DNA of 14,113 nt, from positions 1-14,113 of the forward strand of contig JAIOJM010000020.1 of NCBI GenBank assembly GCA_019911785.1. The letters run 5' to 3'. Positions 1 to 7,111 of the stretch are shown here, in pieces. A program made the position numbers and the translations under genes. The stretch's first letter is position 1, and every line of letters starts with the position of its first letter. This stretch comes from Sulfuricella sp. (GTDB taxonomy: Bacteria > Pseudomonadota > Gammaproteobacteria > Burkholderiales > Sulfuricellaceae). The notes under the pieces were generated by a model, which saw only the letters and a program-made list of their open reading frames with translations, was not told the DNA's origin and did not search any database.

Positions 1-38
1 CGGCAACTGCCAATTTCCCTGCCCGCATACGATTCCGC

Positions 39-54
39 ACGAGCTTCAGCTCGT
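39..54. other. Small hairpin upstream of the kinase/phosphatase gene
   Basis: ACGAGC and GCTCGT form a perfect 6-bp stem with loop TTCA. There is no T-run after it, so it is not a canonical terminator. No gene could be confidently assigned to bases 1-95; one frame stays open from base 1 to the TGA at 97-99 but its 32 codons match nothing I recognise. Confidence 0.35.
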
Positions 55-95
55 AGCGGATCGGAGTCCTTTAGGGAAAACAGCCTAAACCGACC

Positions 96-1169
96 ATGAC
101 TAAAATTTTCGACAGTGCGACGGACTGCAAGCTGCTGTACAACAGCCCGGTGCAAAACGAAAGCGCGCTCATCCTGCTGCGCTCGAAGCTGTCGGCGATC
201 GCCCAGCGCCTCGGCCTTTCTGACCAGAAACGGGAGAACATGCTGCTGGTCGCCTCGGAACTGGTCAGCAACCAGGTCAAGCACGCCGGCGGGCGCGGCC
301 TGATCCAGGTCTGGCAACAGCCCGGGCCAACTCTTGACATCCTCGCGCTGGATTTCGGCCCGGGCATCACCAACCTTTCCCAAGCCGAGGAAGACGGCTA
401 TTCCAGCGCAAACACGCTGGGCAAGGGGCTGGGCAGCATCCGCCGCCTCAGCGACGAATCGTTCGTCTATACCCAGCAGGACAATTCCGGAAAATCGAAA
501 AAATGGAGCGGAACCGTCTTTTTGTCGCGCTTCCGCCCCGGCGGCAAAAAAACCGACCCCGGCCAAGCTGCGAGCGCCGCCGGAGGCTGCCCGGCCGCGC
601 TGGAAATCGGCCTGTTCTCCCGCTCCCTGTCGGACGATCGCTACAACGGCGACCGGATCTATTTGCAGAAAACCGGCGACACCCTGCGCTGGCTGCATCT
701 CGACGGCTTGGGCCATGGCGAGCAGGCCCAGGCGGCCACCGCCAATCTCGCCTCTCACCTCTCCCATTGCGACACACCCTCCGCGGTGCTGGCCGCGGTG
801 GACCGCCAGCTCAAGGGCACGCGCGGCGCAGTCGCAATCATCGGCGAGCTCGGACTGACCGGCAGGGCGCTGAACATCCTCGGCGTCGGCGACATGCACG
901 CCCACGTCATGGACAACGAGGAGATGCACAACCTGTCCTTCGCGCCCGGCGTGCTGGGCAAGGAGCACAAAAATCCGGCCCAGTTCCGTTTCGCCTTCGG
1001 CAAGCGCTGCCTGATGATCTCCGCCAGCGACGGCATCCGGCGGAATTGGGATGTTTCCAATTTTCCCGGCCTGTTCCACCAGCACCCCCAGTTGATCGCC
1101 TACACGCTGGGGAATATCATGGGCAGAATCTCGGACGATCAGTCGCTGTGCGTCGCCAGCATCGATTAA
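96..1169 (+). CDS. Fused HATPase / PP2C-like (SpoIIE/RsbX-type) partner-switching regulator
   Basis: A 357-residue cytosolic protein with two modules. Residues about 15-145 are a GHKL/HATPase domain of the RsbT/RsbW class: an N-box (ASELVSNQVKHA, about 53-64), a G1 box (DFGPGI, 86-91) and a glycine-rich lid (GKGLG, 109-113). Residues about 165-355 resemble RsbX/SpoIIE PP2C phosphatases, with DGLGHG at 203-208, GTRGA at 241-245 and SDGI at 311-314, the expected metal-binding segments. In Rsb-type systems such proteins phosphorylate or dephosphorylate STAS antagonists, and STAS genes follow directly downstream. The ATG overlaps the stop (ATGA, 96-99) of a frame open from base 1, so an upstream gene may be coupled to it, but I could not identify that frame. 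A ribosome site is weak (AGGGAA, about 20 bases upstream). The fusion of kinase-like and phosphatase-like domains is clear; which activity dominates is inference. Confidence 0.85.
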   Translation: MTKIFDSATDCKLLYNSPVQNESALILLRSKLSAIAQRLGLSDQKRENMLLVASELVSNQVKHAGGRGLIQVWQQPGPTLDILALDFGPGITNLSQAEEDGYSSANTLGKGLGSIRRLSDESFVYTQQDNSGKSKKWSGTVFLSRFRPGGKKTDPGQAASAAGGCPAALEIGLFSRSLSDDRYNGDRIYLQKTGDTLRWLHLDGLGHGEQAQAATANLASHLSHCDTPSAVLAAVDRQLKGTRGAVAIIGELGLTGRALNILGVGDMHAHVMDNEEMHNLSFAPGVLGKEHKNPAQFRFAFGKRCLMISASDGIRRNWDVSNFPGLFHQHPQLIAYTLGNIMGRISDDQSLCVASID

Positions 1170-1185
1170 CCCTAGAAAAAGCTTA

Positions 1186-1355
1186 TAACCACGAATTTAC
1201 ACGAATGAAACACGAATGTTCACGAATAATCAAGTGATTAACATGGATAACCTAAGTCACCTGTTTGGTGCCAAAAGTTGGCGCCTCCAGGCGACACGAT
1301 GATTGTCTCTAAACTATTCGTGTTTATTCGTGAACATTCGTGTCATTCGTGGTTA
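1186..1355. repeat. Inverted array of phased CACGAAT heptamers
   Basis: The 227-base gap between the first two genes holds four CACGAAT units (starting 1190, 1200, 1211, 1221) and, after about 88 bases, four inverted ATTCGTG units (starting 1316, 1326, 1336, 1345). Spacing is 9-11 bases, about one DNA turn. The outer ends (TAACCACGAAT and ATTCGTGGTTA) are perfect complements, so the block is a 170-bp element with long, slightly out-of-register inverted arms. Similar CACGAAT-rich stretches are dispersed repeats in various bacterial genomes as far as I recall, so a mobile non-coding repeat is as likely as a binding array. The right arm ends about 40 bases before the start of the RsbR-like gene and could affect its expression. 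Confidence 0.75.
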
Positions 1356-1396
1356 ATCGCCATTAATAACAATCGTTAAAAACGAAAGGGAGAATC

Positions 1397-2272
1397 GTGG
1401 CACAACAGAAATTGAATACCGCCGGCGCTAAATTGAAGGAGCTGCTCAAGCTTCAGGTCGGCAGCATTTCGGAAACCATCGAAAGAGAAGGGCAGACCCT
1501 TTTCGGCGGCAGCAACAACCTGCTCGGCAACGACGAGATCAACGATTTCTGCCTCGAGTTCCTCCAGCTCCTGGTCGCCCTGCTCGAATCCAGGGATCCG
1601 CACGACGATGCCTCCCCGCAGTTCCATGCGCTGGAAATGTACTTCAACAACCTGTCGAAGCAGATCCTGGTGCGCGGCGGCCGGGTTGAGGATCTGGTGC
1701 GCTACATCCAGTTCATGCAGCGCACCCTGATCGAGGCGCTGGACAACGACAAGCAGTGCACGGTCGCGGACGCGCGCGCCATGCTGCTGTTCCTCTCCGG
1801 CCTCTTCAACGAGCTGATCCTGGCGGTATTCCAGGCCTATCTCGACGAAAAGGAACGCACCGTCAACGCCCAGGAAGCGGAACTGCGCGAGACCGCCACC
1901 CCGATCACCGAAATCTGGGACGGCGTGCTCACCCTGCCGATCATCGGCACCCTCGATTCCAGCCGCACCATGCTGGTGATGGAGGCGCTGCTCAACCGCA
2001 TCGCCAAGGATCACGCCAATGCCGTGGTGATAGACCTGACCGGGGTGAAGAACATCGACTCGCAGGTTTCCCACCACCTGATCCAGATGGTACGGGCAGT
2101 CCAGCTGATGGGCTCCGATGCGATCATCACCGGCATCCGTCCGGAAATCGCCCGCGCCCTGATCAGCCTGAACATCGACATGAGCAACGTCACCACCCGC
2201 GCCAGCCTGTCCGACGGGCTGAAGGAAGCATTCCGCCGCATGGGCATCCAGGTCAGCCACAAAGCTGCCTGA
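1397..2272 (+). CDS. RsbR-like STAS protein with N-terminal sensor domain
   Basis: A 291-residue protein with GTG start, preceded by a good ribosome site (AAAGGGAGA, 1385-1393). Residues about 1-155 are an all-helical domain resembling RsbRD-type N-terminal sensor regions. Residues about 165-285 are a STAS domain that closely follows the RsbR pattern: TPITEIWDGVLTLPIIGTLD, then VVIDLTGVKNID and ITGIRPEIARAL. In stressosome RsbR proteins the phosphoacceptors lie just after the VD of this second block and in the VTTR region; here Ser222 and Thr266/267 occupy these places, so phosphorylation looks possible. The stop overlaps the next start (TGATG), which points to translational coupling. The likely role is a scaffold/sensor that binds the downstream RsbS-like protein and the HATPase partner; the signal is unknown. 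Confidence 0.85.
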   Translation: MAQQKLNTAGAKLKELLKLQVGSISETIEREGQTLFGGSNNLLGNDEINDFCLEFLQLLVALLESRDPHDDASPQFHALEMYFNNLSKQILVRGGRVEDLVRYIQFMQRTLIEALDNDKQCTVADARAMLLFLSGLFNELILAVFQAYLDEKERTVNAQEAELRETATPITEIWDGVLTLPIIGTLDSSRTMLVMEALLNRIAKDHANAVVIDLTGVKNIDSQVSHHLIQMVRAVQLMGSDAIITGIRPEIARALISLNIDMSNVTTRASLSDGLKEAFRRMGIQVSHKAA

Positions 2273-2625
2273 TGTCCATCCCTGGTCTGAACCTGACCCG
2301 GATCGGCTGCGGCGACTTCCTGCTGGAACCGTCGCGTAGCCTGAACATCCGCGATCAGGACCGGCTCCTCGAAGGCATCGCCGCGCGCCTGCAGCAGGCT
2401 CGGGCATCGCGCCTGTATTACGACCTCTCCGGGCAGGCGTTGATCGACCCGGTTTACTATGCCTGGCTCGATGCACTGGCGCGCACCATCCAGGCCATCA
2501 ACGTCAAGATGGTCTGCGTCCACATGCAGCCCACCGCCGCCTTCGCCCTGGCGCAATTCATGCGCGAGAAGCCGGCATTCGAAACCGCCCTCGATATTTC
2601 CGGCTGGCAAAAAACGGGGCAATAA
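2272..2625 (+). CDS. RsbS-like single-domain STAS protein lacking the usual phospho-serine
   Basis: A 117-residue protein that is essentially a lone STAS domain. Similarity to RsbS is seen in LYYDLSG (48-54), ALIDP (56-60) and the VHMQPTAAFAL stretch (83-93), which corresponds to the V-G-MQP-AVA-TL segment of RsbS. In RsbS the residue after the conserved D is the phosphorylated serine; here it is Pro60. It would therefore either be permanently in the unphosphorylated-like state or act only as a structural partner. It overlaps the upstream gene by one base and the downstream pilU-like gene by one base (TAATG). The longer open frame starting at 1756 is only an out-of-frame extension inside the previous gene; the 2272 start is chosen for the coupled overlap and the STAS domain boundary. 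Confidence 0.8.
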   Translation: MSIPGLNLTRIGCGDFLLEPSRSLNIRDQDRLLEGIAARLQQARASRLYYDLSGQALIDPVYYAWLDALARTIQAINVKMVCVHMQPTAAFALAQFMREKPAFETALDISGWQKTGQ

Positions 2626-3776
2626 TGGATCTGACACAGCTTTTCAAATTCATGGCGGGCAAGCAGGCCTCCGACATGTACATTTCCGCCGGGGCGCCGG
2701 TGCTGATGAAGATCGAGGGCGAAACCCTGCCCCTCAACAGCCAAGCCCTGGATGCGGAAACCGTCAAGAAAATCGCCTATTCACTGATGTCCCAGGAGGA
2801 AATCAAGGCGTTCGAAGCCGAGCACGAGATGAACTTCGGCTTCCTGGTGGAAAACACCGGCAAGTTCCGCATCAATGTCTTCCGGAGCCGCGGCGAAGTC
2901 GCCCTGGTGGCGCGCTACGTCCGCAACCAGATTCCCTCGATCGAATCGCTCGGCCTGCCGCCGATCCTGAAAGAGCTGATGATGGAAAAGCGCGGCCTGA
3001 TCCTGGTGGTGGGCCAGACTGGCTCGGGCAAAACCACCACCCTGGCGTCGATGATCGATTACCGCAACGCCCGCAAGAGCGGGCACATCCTCTTGATCGA
3101 GGACCCCATCGAGTACCTGCATGCTTACAAGAAATCCATCGTCAGCCAGCGCGAGGTGGGACTCGACACCCACTCCTACGCCACGGCCCTGCACAACGCA
3201 GTGCGCGAGGCGCCGGACGTGCTGATGATCGGTGAAATCCGTGACCGCGACACCATGCAGCAGGCGATGATCTACGCCGAAACCGGGCACCTGATGCTGT
3301 CCACTCTGCACGCCAACAACAGCTATCACGCCCTGAACCGCATCATCAACCTGTTCCCCCACGAGGCGCGCAACCACCTGCTGCACGACCTCTCGATCAG
3401 CCTGAAGGCGGTCATTTCCCAGCGGCTGGTGCGCGGGGTGAACGGCAAGCGCGTGGCAGCAGTTGAAATCCTGGTGAACTCGTCTTATGTCGCCGAGCTG
3501 ATCAAGAGCGGGGAAACCAACAAAATCAAGGAGGCGATGGAGCAAAGCCTCATGCCGGGATCGCAAACTTTCGAACAGGCGCTGTTCGCCCTCTACCAGG
3601 AGGGCAAAATCAGCCTCGACGAGGCGCTCGCCAATGCCGACTCCCGCACCAACCTGTCCTGGCTGATCGACAACGACAGGCGCGACACGGCGGAATCCGT
3701 GGTTGCCGCAAGCTCGCCGCTCGACGCGGACACGGTGTCCAACTTCGGCGACTTCAAGCTCAACGCCGACAAGTAG
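2625..3776 (+). CDS. pilU: PilT/PilU-family type IV pilus retraction ATPase (PilU-like)
   Basis: A 383-residue cytoplasmic hexameric motor of the secretion-ATPase superfamily, which powers pilus retraction and twitching motility. Motifs in order: Walker A GQTGSGKTT (130-138), Asp box LLIEDPIEY (156-164), Walker B APDVLMIGEIRD (196-207) and His box AETGHLMLSTLHANN (218-232), all intact. An N-terminal PAS-like PilT domain covers about 1-110 (ASDMYISAGAPVLMKI). The length of about 380 with an extended, acidic C-terminal tail, and segments such as GHILLIEDPIEYLH and SQREVGLDTHSYATAL, fit PilU better than the roughly 345-residue PilT. No other pilus gene is present; it is cotranscribed with the two STAS genes by one-base overlap, a notable context. 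GGGG lies just before the start. Confidence 0.9.
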   Translation: MDLTQLFKFMAGKQASDMYISAGAPVLMKIEGETLPLNSQALDAETVKKIAYSLMSQEEIKAFEAEHEMNFGFLVENTGKFRINVFRSRGEVALVARYVRNQIPSIESLGLPPILKELMMEKRGLILVVGQTGSGKTTTLASMIDYRNARKSGHILLIEDPIEYLHAYKKSIVSQREVGLDTHSYATALHNAVREAPDVLMIGEIRDRDTMQQAMIYAETGHLMLSTLHANNSYHALNRIINLFPHEARNHLLHDLSISLKAVISQRLVRGVNGKRVAAVEILVNSSYVAELIKSGETNKIKEAMEQSLMPGSQTFEQALFALYQEGKISLDEALANADSRTNLSWLIDNDRRDTAESVVAASSPLDADTVSNFGDFKLNADK

Positions 3777-3778
3777 GA

Positions 3779-3793
3779 GGGCCGCCCCGGCCC
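3779..3793. other. GC-rich hairpin after the pilU-like gene
   Basis: GGGCCG and CGGCCC pair in a 6-bp stem with a CCC loop, three bases after the stop codon. No T-tract follows, so it may pause or protect the transcript end but is not a standard intrinsic terminator. Confidence 0.35.
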
Positions 3794-3836
3794 GAACCAA
3801 GCGATTATTCGCGCCCAAATCCCATCCCCATCCTAA

Positions 3837-3849
3837 CCTTCCCCTTGAA
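3837..3849. repeat. Left half of interrupted intergenic palindrome, with 5-bp target duplication
   Basis: CCTTCCCC (3837-3844) followed by TTGAA (3845-3849). It pairs with TTGAAGGGGAAGG at 5230-5242. Removing the IS and one TTGAA restores an 8-bp-stem hairpin with loop TTGAA. Confidence 0.8.
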
Positions 3850-3868
3850 GGCATCGGTATCTACACAA
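3850..3868. repeat. IS left terminal inverted repeat
   Basis: 19 bases that are the exact reverse complement of 5211-5229. Confidence 0.88.
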
Positions 3869-3910
3869 GTCACAAAATAGGTTAATAATAGATGGTATGC
3901 GACTGAATAT

Positions 3911-5218
3911 TTGGGGCTTGAACCCCGTCTTAAGCGGCGTTATGAGCGACTGGTGATGGCGCACAGCAACGTGGTCAGCGAATTGGCAGCGGGTATGAAG
4001 GCGTTGCCAGACGTAGGCAAATCCTTTGCGCACACACAAGCACTGTGGCGGTTTCTTGCCAACGAGCAAGTTAGCGCGGAGGCCTTGTCCGGGCCGCTCT
4101 TGGCGATGGCGCGAGCGGAGGTGCCGGAACACTGTGACCGTTACGCGCTGGCGGTTCATGATTGGTCGCGACTGAATTATGGCGGACACAGCAGCAAGAA
4201 AGACCGATTGCAAATGACGCACAAAACCGACATTGGTTATGAATTGCAAAGCAGCCTGCTGGTTTCTGATCGCGATGGCGCTCCCTTGGTCGCGCCGGCA
4301 CAAAATCTGGTCACCGCTGATGGGGTATTGTCGTCGAAGGGAGGGGCCATTACCCCATCCCGGCCCCATCTGGACGAGTTGAGCGAACGCATGAAGTGGC
4401 TTGAGGAACAGGACTTCGGCAAGCCGCTTGTGCATATCGTTGACCGCGAAGCCGACTCGGTAGCCCATCTGCGCCGCTGGAGCGAAGCCGGGTCGGCTTG
4501 GCTGGTGCGCGTCAAGGAAGGCTCGCGAGTGCGCTTTGGAGATAAAGAGATTCGTCTTGGCGAAGTAGGCAATGAATTGACCTATGCACCGGTACGCGAG
4601 GTCGAATGCCAGGGCAAGCTTGCTACCCAGTGGCTGGCAAGCACACGGGTGGTGCTGGTGCGTAAAGCCCGGCCCACGCGCACTGACACAAGTGGCAAGA
4701 GGATTACCCCGCAAGCTGGCGCACTCTTGCCGGTTCGGCTGGTGATCAGCCGCATTTGTGACGATAACGGGCAGGTGTTGGCACAGTGGTACTTGCTGGC
4801 CGATGTGCCGGACGATGTTCCTGCACAAACGCTGGCCTTGTGGTACTACTACCGTTGGCGTATCGAATCGTATTTTAAATTGCTCAAACAAGCGGGGCAC
4901 CAACTGGAAAGTTGGGAGCAGGAAACTGGGGGTGCGGTCTTCAAACGCCTGTTGATTGTGGCCCAGGCTTGCGCCTTGGCATGGCGGATAATGCGCGCCG
5001 AAGGGGATTTCGCGGAGCAGACGAAAACCTTCCTGGTGCGACTGTCCGGGCGACAAATAAAACGAAAACGACCCGTCACCCCTTCCGCCTTGCTGGACGG
5101 GCTTTTTAAGCTCTTCATGATGATTGAGACGCTTGAACATTACACGCTTGATGAGCTAAAACAGTTCGCCGAATTCGCACTCTTCCAACAGGATTCGTCA
5201 TGTGCGCAAGTTGTGTAG
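3911..5218 (+). CDS. IS4-family DDE transposase
   Basis: A 435-residue transposase catalysing IS excision and insertion through an RNase H-like DDE domain. Candidate catalytic residues are D84 (VHDWS), D178 (IVDRE) and E319. The latter sits in an exact Y-x2-R-x3-E-x6-K signature (WYYYRWRIESYFKLLKQ), the IS4-family hallmark. The only in-frame start is TTG at 3911; an in-frame TAG lies at 3878-3880. Codons between these (encoding RWYATEY before LGLEPRLKRR) look like the usual IS4 N-terminus (W..E...LG..R...R), so the natural start may be upstream and lost or non-standard. A GGGG-CTTGAA-CCCC hairpin (3913-3926) lies right at the start and could limit translation. The long antisense frame here is a shadow. 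Confidence 0.9.
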   Translation: MGLEPRLKRRYERLVMAHSNVVSELAAGMKALPDVGKSFAHTQALWRFLANEQVSAEALSGPLLAMARAEVPEHCDRYALAVHDWSRLNYGGHSSKKDRLQMTHKTDIGYELQSSLLVSDRDGAPLVAPAQNLVTADGVLSSKGGAITPSRPHLDELSERMKWLEEQDFGKPLVHIVDREADSVAHLRRWSEAGSAWLVRVKEGSRVRFGDKEIRLGEVGNELTYAPVREVECQGKLATQWLASTRVVLVRKARPTRTDTSGKRITPQAGALLPVRLVISRICDDNGQVLAQWYLLADVPDDVPAQTLALWYYYRWRIESYFKLLKQAGHQLESWEQETGGAVFKRLLIVAQACALAWRIMRAEGDFAEQTKTFLVRLSGRQIKRKRPVTPSALLDGLFKLFMMIETLEHYTLDELKQFAEFALFQQDSSCAQVV

Positions 5219-5229
5219 ATACCGATGCC
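5211..5229. repeat. IS right terminal inverted repeat
   Basis: Exact reverse complement of 3850-3868. It contains the transposase stop codon TAG (5216-5218). Confidence 0.88.
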
Positions 5230-5242
5230 TTGAAGGGGAAGG
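5230..5242. repeat. Right half of interrupted palindrome, with second TTGAA copy
   Basis: TTGAA (5230-5234) followed by GGGGAAGG (5235-5242), complementary to CCTTCCCC at 3837-3844. Confidence 0.8.
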
Positions 5243-5252
5243 AACGATCGCC

Positions 5253-5273
5253 CTCTCTCCCTGTGGGAGAGAG
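5253..5273. repeat. Second intergenic palindrome (CTCTCTCCC hairpin)
   Basis: CTCTCTCCC (5253-5261) and GGGAGAGAG (5265-5273) form a perfect 9-bp stem with a TGT loop, between the convergent pilU-like and comM genes. Together with the interrupted palindrome just before it, this matches the kind of paired C-rich/G-rich hairpins that recur between genes in many betaproteobacteria. It may act as a bidirectional transcription end or mRNA stabiliser. Confidence 0.65.
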
Positions 5274-5298
5274 AGTTGGAGAGAGGTTCGCGGCGCTC

Positions 5299-6792
5299 CT
5301 ACAACTGCGCGAAACGCCGGTACTGGATCGCCTCGGCAATGTGCCCGCTGCCGACCCCCTCGCTGCCGGCAAGATCGGCGATGGTCCGCGCCACCTTGAG
5401 CACGCGGTGATAGGCACGGGCCGAGAGATTCAAACGCGCAATCGCCTGCTTCAGCAACCCTTCCCCGGCCGCATCGGGCCGGCAGAACTGGTCGATCTCC
5501 GGCGTGGTCAGCAGGGCATTGGCTTTCCCCTGCCGCGCCAGTTGCCTGCCATAGGCGGCTTCCACGCGAGGCTGAATGGCCGCGCTGGACTCGCCCGCGC
5601 CGTGGCGGGTCAGATCGCTCTCGGGCAAGGCGGGTACCTCGATCTGCAAGTCGATGCGGTCGAGCAGCGGGCCGGAGATTTTTCCCCGGTAGCGGGCCAC
5701 CTGGTCCGGGGTGCAGCGGCATTTCCCGTTCGCGTGGCCGAGATAGCCGCAGGGGCAGGGATTCATCGCCGCCACCAGCTGAAAGCGCGCCGGGAAATCA
5801 GCCTGGCGGGCGGCGCGGGAAATGGTGATACGTCCCGATTCGAGCGGCTCGCGCAGCGCCTCCAGCACGGAGCGCGCAAACTCCGGCAGTTCGTCGAGGA
5901 ACAGCACCCCGTGGTGCGCCAGGGAAATCTCGCCGGGGCGCGGGTTGCCGCCGCCTCCCACCAGCGCCGGAGCGGAAGCGGAATGATGCGGCGAGCGAAA
6001 GGCGCGCTGCTTCCAGCACTCGATTTTGAACCCGCCGTTGAGCGATTGTATCGCCGCGGATTCCAGCGCCTGGGTCTCGGTCATGGCCGGCAGAATGCCG
6101 GGCAGCCGCGCCGCCAGCATGGTCTTGCCGGTGCCTGGCGGCCCCGCCATCAAAATGCTGTGGGCGCCTGCCGCCGCAATCTCGAGGGCGCGCTTGGCAT
6201 GGGCCTGCCCCTTCACCTCGCTGAAATCGGGATAGCTCCGCTGACTTGCCGCGGGGGCTTCCTGCCACCGGGCAAGCAACTGCCGGCCGGTCAGGTGGGC
6301 ACAGACTTCGAGCAGCGAACGGGCCGGATAAATTTTCGCCTCTTCCACCAAAGCGGCTTCGGCGGCATTCTCGGCGGGGAGAATGAAGGCGCGCCCGTCC
6401 TGGCTGGCTTTGCAGGTCATCGCCAACGCCCCGCGTATCGGGCGCAGCGCGCCCGTCAGGGCCAGCTCGCCGGCAAACTCGTACAGCGCCAGATCATTCG
6501 AGGGAATCTGCCCCGATGCGGCCAGGATGCCGAGCGCAATCGGCAGGTCGAAACGGCCGCTTTCCTTGGGCAAGTCGGCGGGCGCCAGATTGACGGTGAT
6601 ACGGCGGGCGGGAAACTCGAACTGGGCATTGAGCAGGGCGGAGCGCACCCGATCCTTGCTCTCCTTTACCTCGATCTCGGGCAGTCCGACCAGGTTGAAA
6701 CTGGGCAACCCGTTGGACAGATGCACCTCGACCGTCACCAGCGGCGCCTCCATGCCGGCCAATGCCCGGCTGTAGAGAACGGCCAGTGCCAT
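5299..6792 (-). CDS. comM: YifB/ComM-family Mg-chelatase-like AAA+ ATPase
   Basis: A 497-residue protein of normal length for the family. ComM is a hexameric helicase that promotes branch migration during homologous recombination in natural transformation. An N-terminal Lon-like/ChlI domain (1-165; GLPSFNLVGLPE, LAPADLPKESGRFDLPIA) precedes the AAA+ domain with Walker A GPPGTGKT (217-224) and Walker B GVLFLDELPEF (295-305). A cysteine cluster typical of the family follows (MNPCPCGY then GKCRC, C346/C348/C358/C360), then the C-terminal Mg-chelatase lid (LSARAYHRVLKVARTIADL). It lies 43 bases downstream of ubiK on the same strand, so the two are probably cotranscribed. Nothing looks broken. Confidence 0.95.
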   Translation of the reverse strand: MALAVLYSRALAGMEAPLVTVEVHLSNGLPSFNLVGLPEIEVKESKDRVRSALLNAQFEFPARRITVNLAPADLPKESGRFDLPIALGILAASGQIPSNDLALYEFAGELALTGALRPIRGALAMTCKASQDGRAFILPAENAAEAALVEEAKIYPARSLLEVCAHLTGRQLLARWQEAPAASQRSYPDFSEVKGQAHAKRALEIAAAGAHSILMAGPPGTGKTMLAARLPGILPAMTETQALESAAIQSLNGGFKIECWKQRAFRSPHHSASAPALVGGGGNPRPGEISLAHHGVLFLDELPEFARSVLEALREPLESGRITISRAARQADFPARFQLVAAMNPCPCGYLGHANGKCRCTPDQVARYRGKISGPLLDRIDLQIEVPALPESDLTRHGAGESSAAIQPRVEAAYGRQLARQGKANALLTTPEIDQFCRPDAAGEGLLKQAIARLNLSARAYHRVLKVARTIADLAGSEGVGSGHIAEAIQYRRFAQL

Positions 6793-6835
6793 CCGCGTCA
6801 GCGGGGAAGCATGAAAGACGAAGCGGGAGCGGGCC

Positions 6836-7111
6836 TCACAGCGCCAGGTTCCCCGAGTCCTCGCCGGCCTCGCCGCCGTGCCGGGCTTCGAGCGCGGCGA
6901 CCTTGGCTTCCAGCGCCTCCAGCTTTTCTCGGGTCTTGAGCAGCACCGCCTGCTGCACGTCGAATTCCTCGCGCGTCACCAGGTCCAGCTTTGAAAACAC
7001 GCCTTGCAGCACGGCACGCAGGTTCTTTTCCAGATCCTTGGCCGGACTATCGGCCAGCGCCTGGCCCAGCTTGCCGCTGATTTCTTCAAACATCTTTTGG
7101 CCCAACATCAT
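6836..7111 (-). CDS. ubiK: UbiK-family accessory factor (BMFP domain)
   Basis: A 91-residue protein of the UbiK/YqiC family, an accessory factor for ubiquinone biosynthesis under aerobic conditions that associates with membranes and the Ubi complex. Residues 1-50 contain the family pattern (MMLGQKMFEEISGKL, DLEKNLRAVLQGVFSKLDLVTREEFDVQ). A C-terminal heptad-rich coiled coil (about 52-82, KTREKLEALEAKVAALEAR) is typical of BMFP proteins. The open frame extends seven codons further, but the start at 7111 has a strong ribosome site (TGAGGGG) six bases upstream and fits the family start. comM follows on the same strand. Its first 12 codons are duplicated at 10358-10395. Confidence 0.9.
   Translation of the reverse strand: MMLGQKMFEEISGKLGQALADSPAKDLEKNLRAVLQGVFSKLDLVTREEFDVQQAVLLKTREKLEALEAKVAALEARHGGEAGEDSGNLAL

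Larger units (their letters stand above)
3850..5229 (+). mobile_element. IS4-family insertion sequence, 1380 bp
   Basis: The ends are a perfect 19-bp inverted repeat: GGCATCGGTATCTACACAA (3850-3868) and its complement (5211-5229). They enclose one transposase gene whose stop codon lies within the right repeat. The 5-bp TTGAA directly flanks both ends (3845-3849 and 5230-5234), consistent with a target duplication. The IR match extends into the flanks only because the target itself was palindromic. All catalytic motifs are present, so the element may be active, with a caveat about the transposase start. Confidence 0.9.

Noticed and set aside
1186..1355. CRISPR-like short repeat array
   Set aside because: The repeat unit is 7 bases with 2-4-base gaps and inverted halves; there are no spacers of CRISPR length and no cas genes.
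1376..2476. 366-codon frame antisense to the RsbR-like gene
   Set aside because: No domain signal; the STAS protein on the + strand explains the region.
3833..5140. 435-codon open frame antisense to the transposase
   Set aside because: The + strand frame carries IS4 catalytic motifs; the reverse frame has no recognisable domain and is a GC-driven shadow.
5200..6939. 579-codon open frame opposite comM
   Set aside because: The - strand carries a complete ComM with Walker motifs; the + frame is low-complexity and Arg/Gly-rich.
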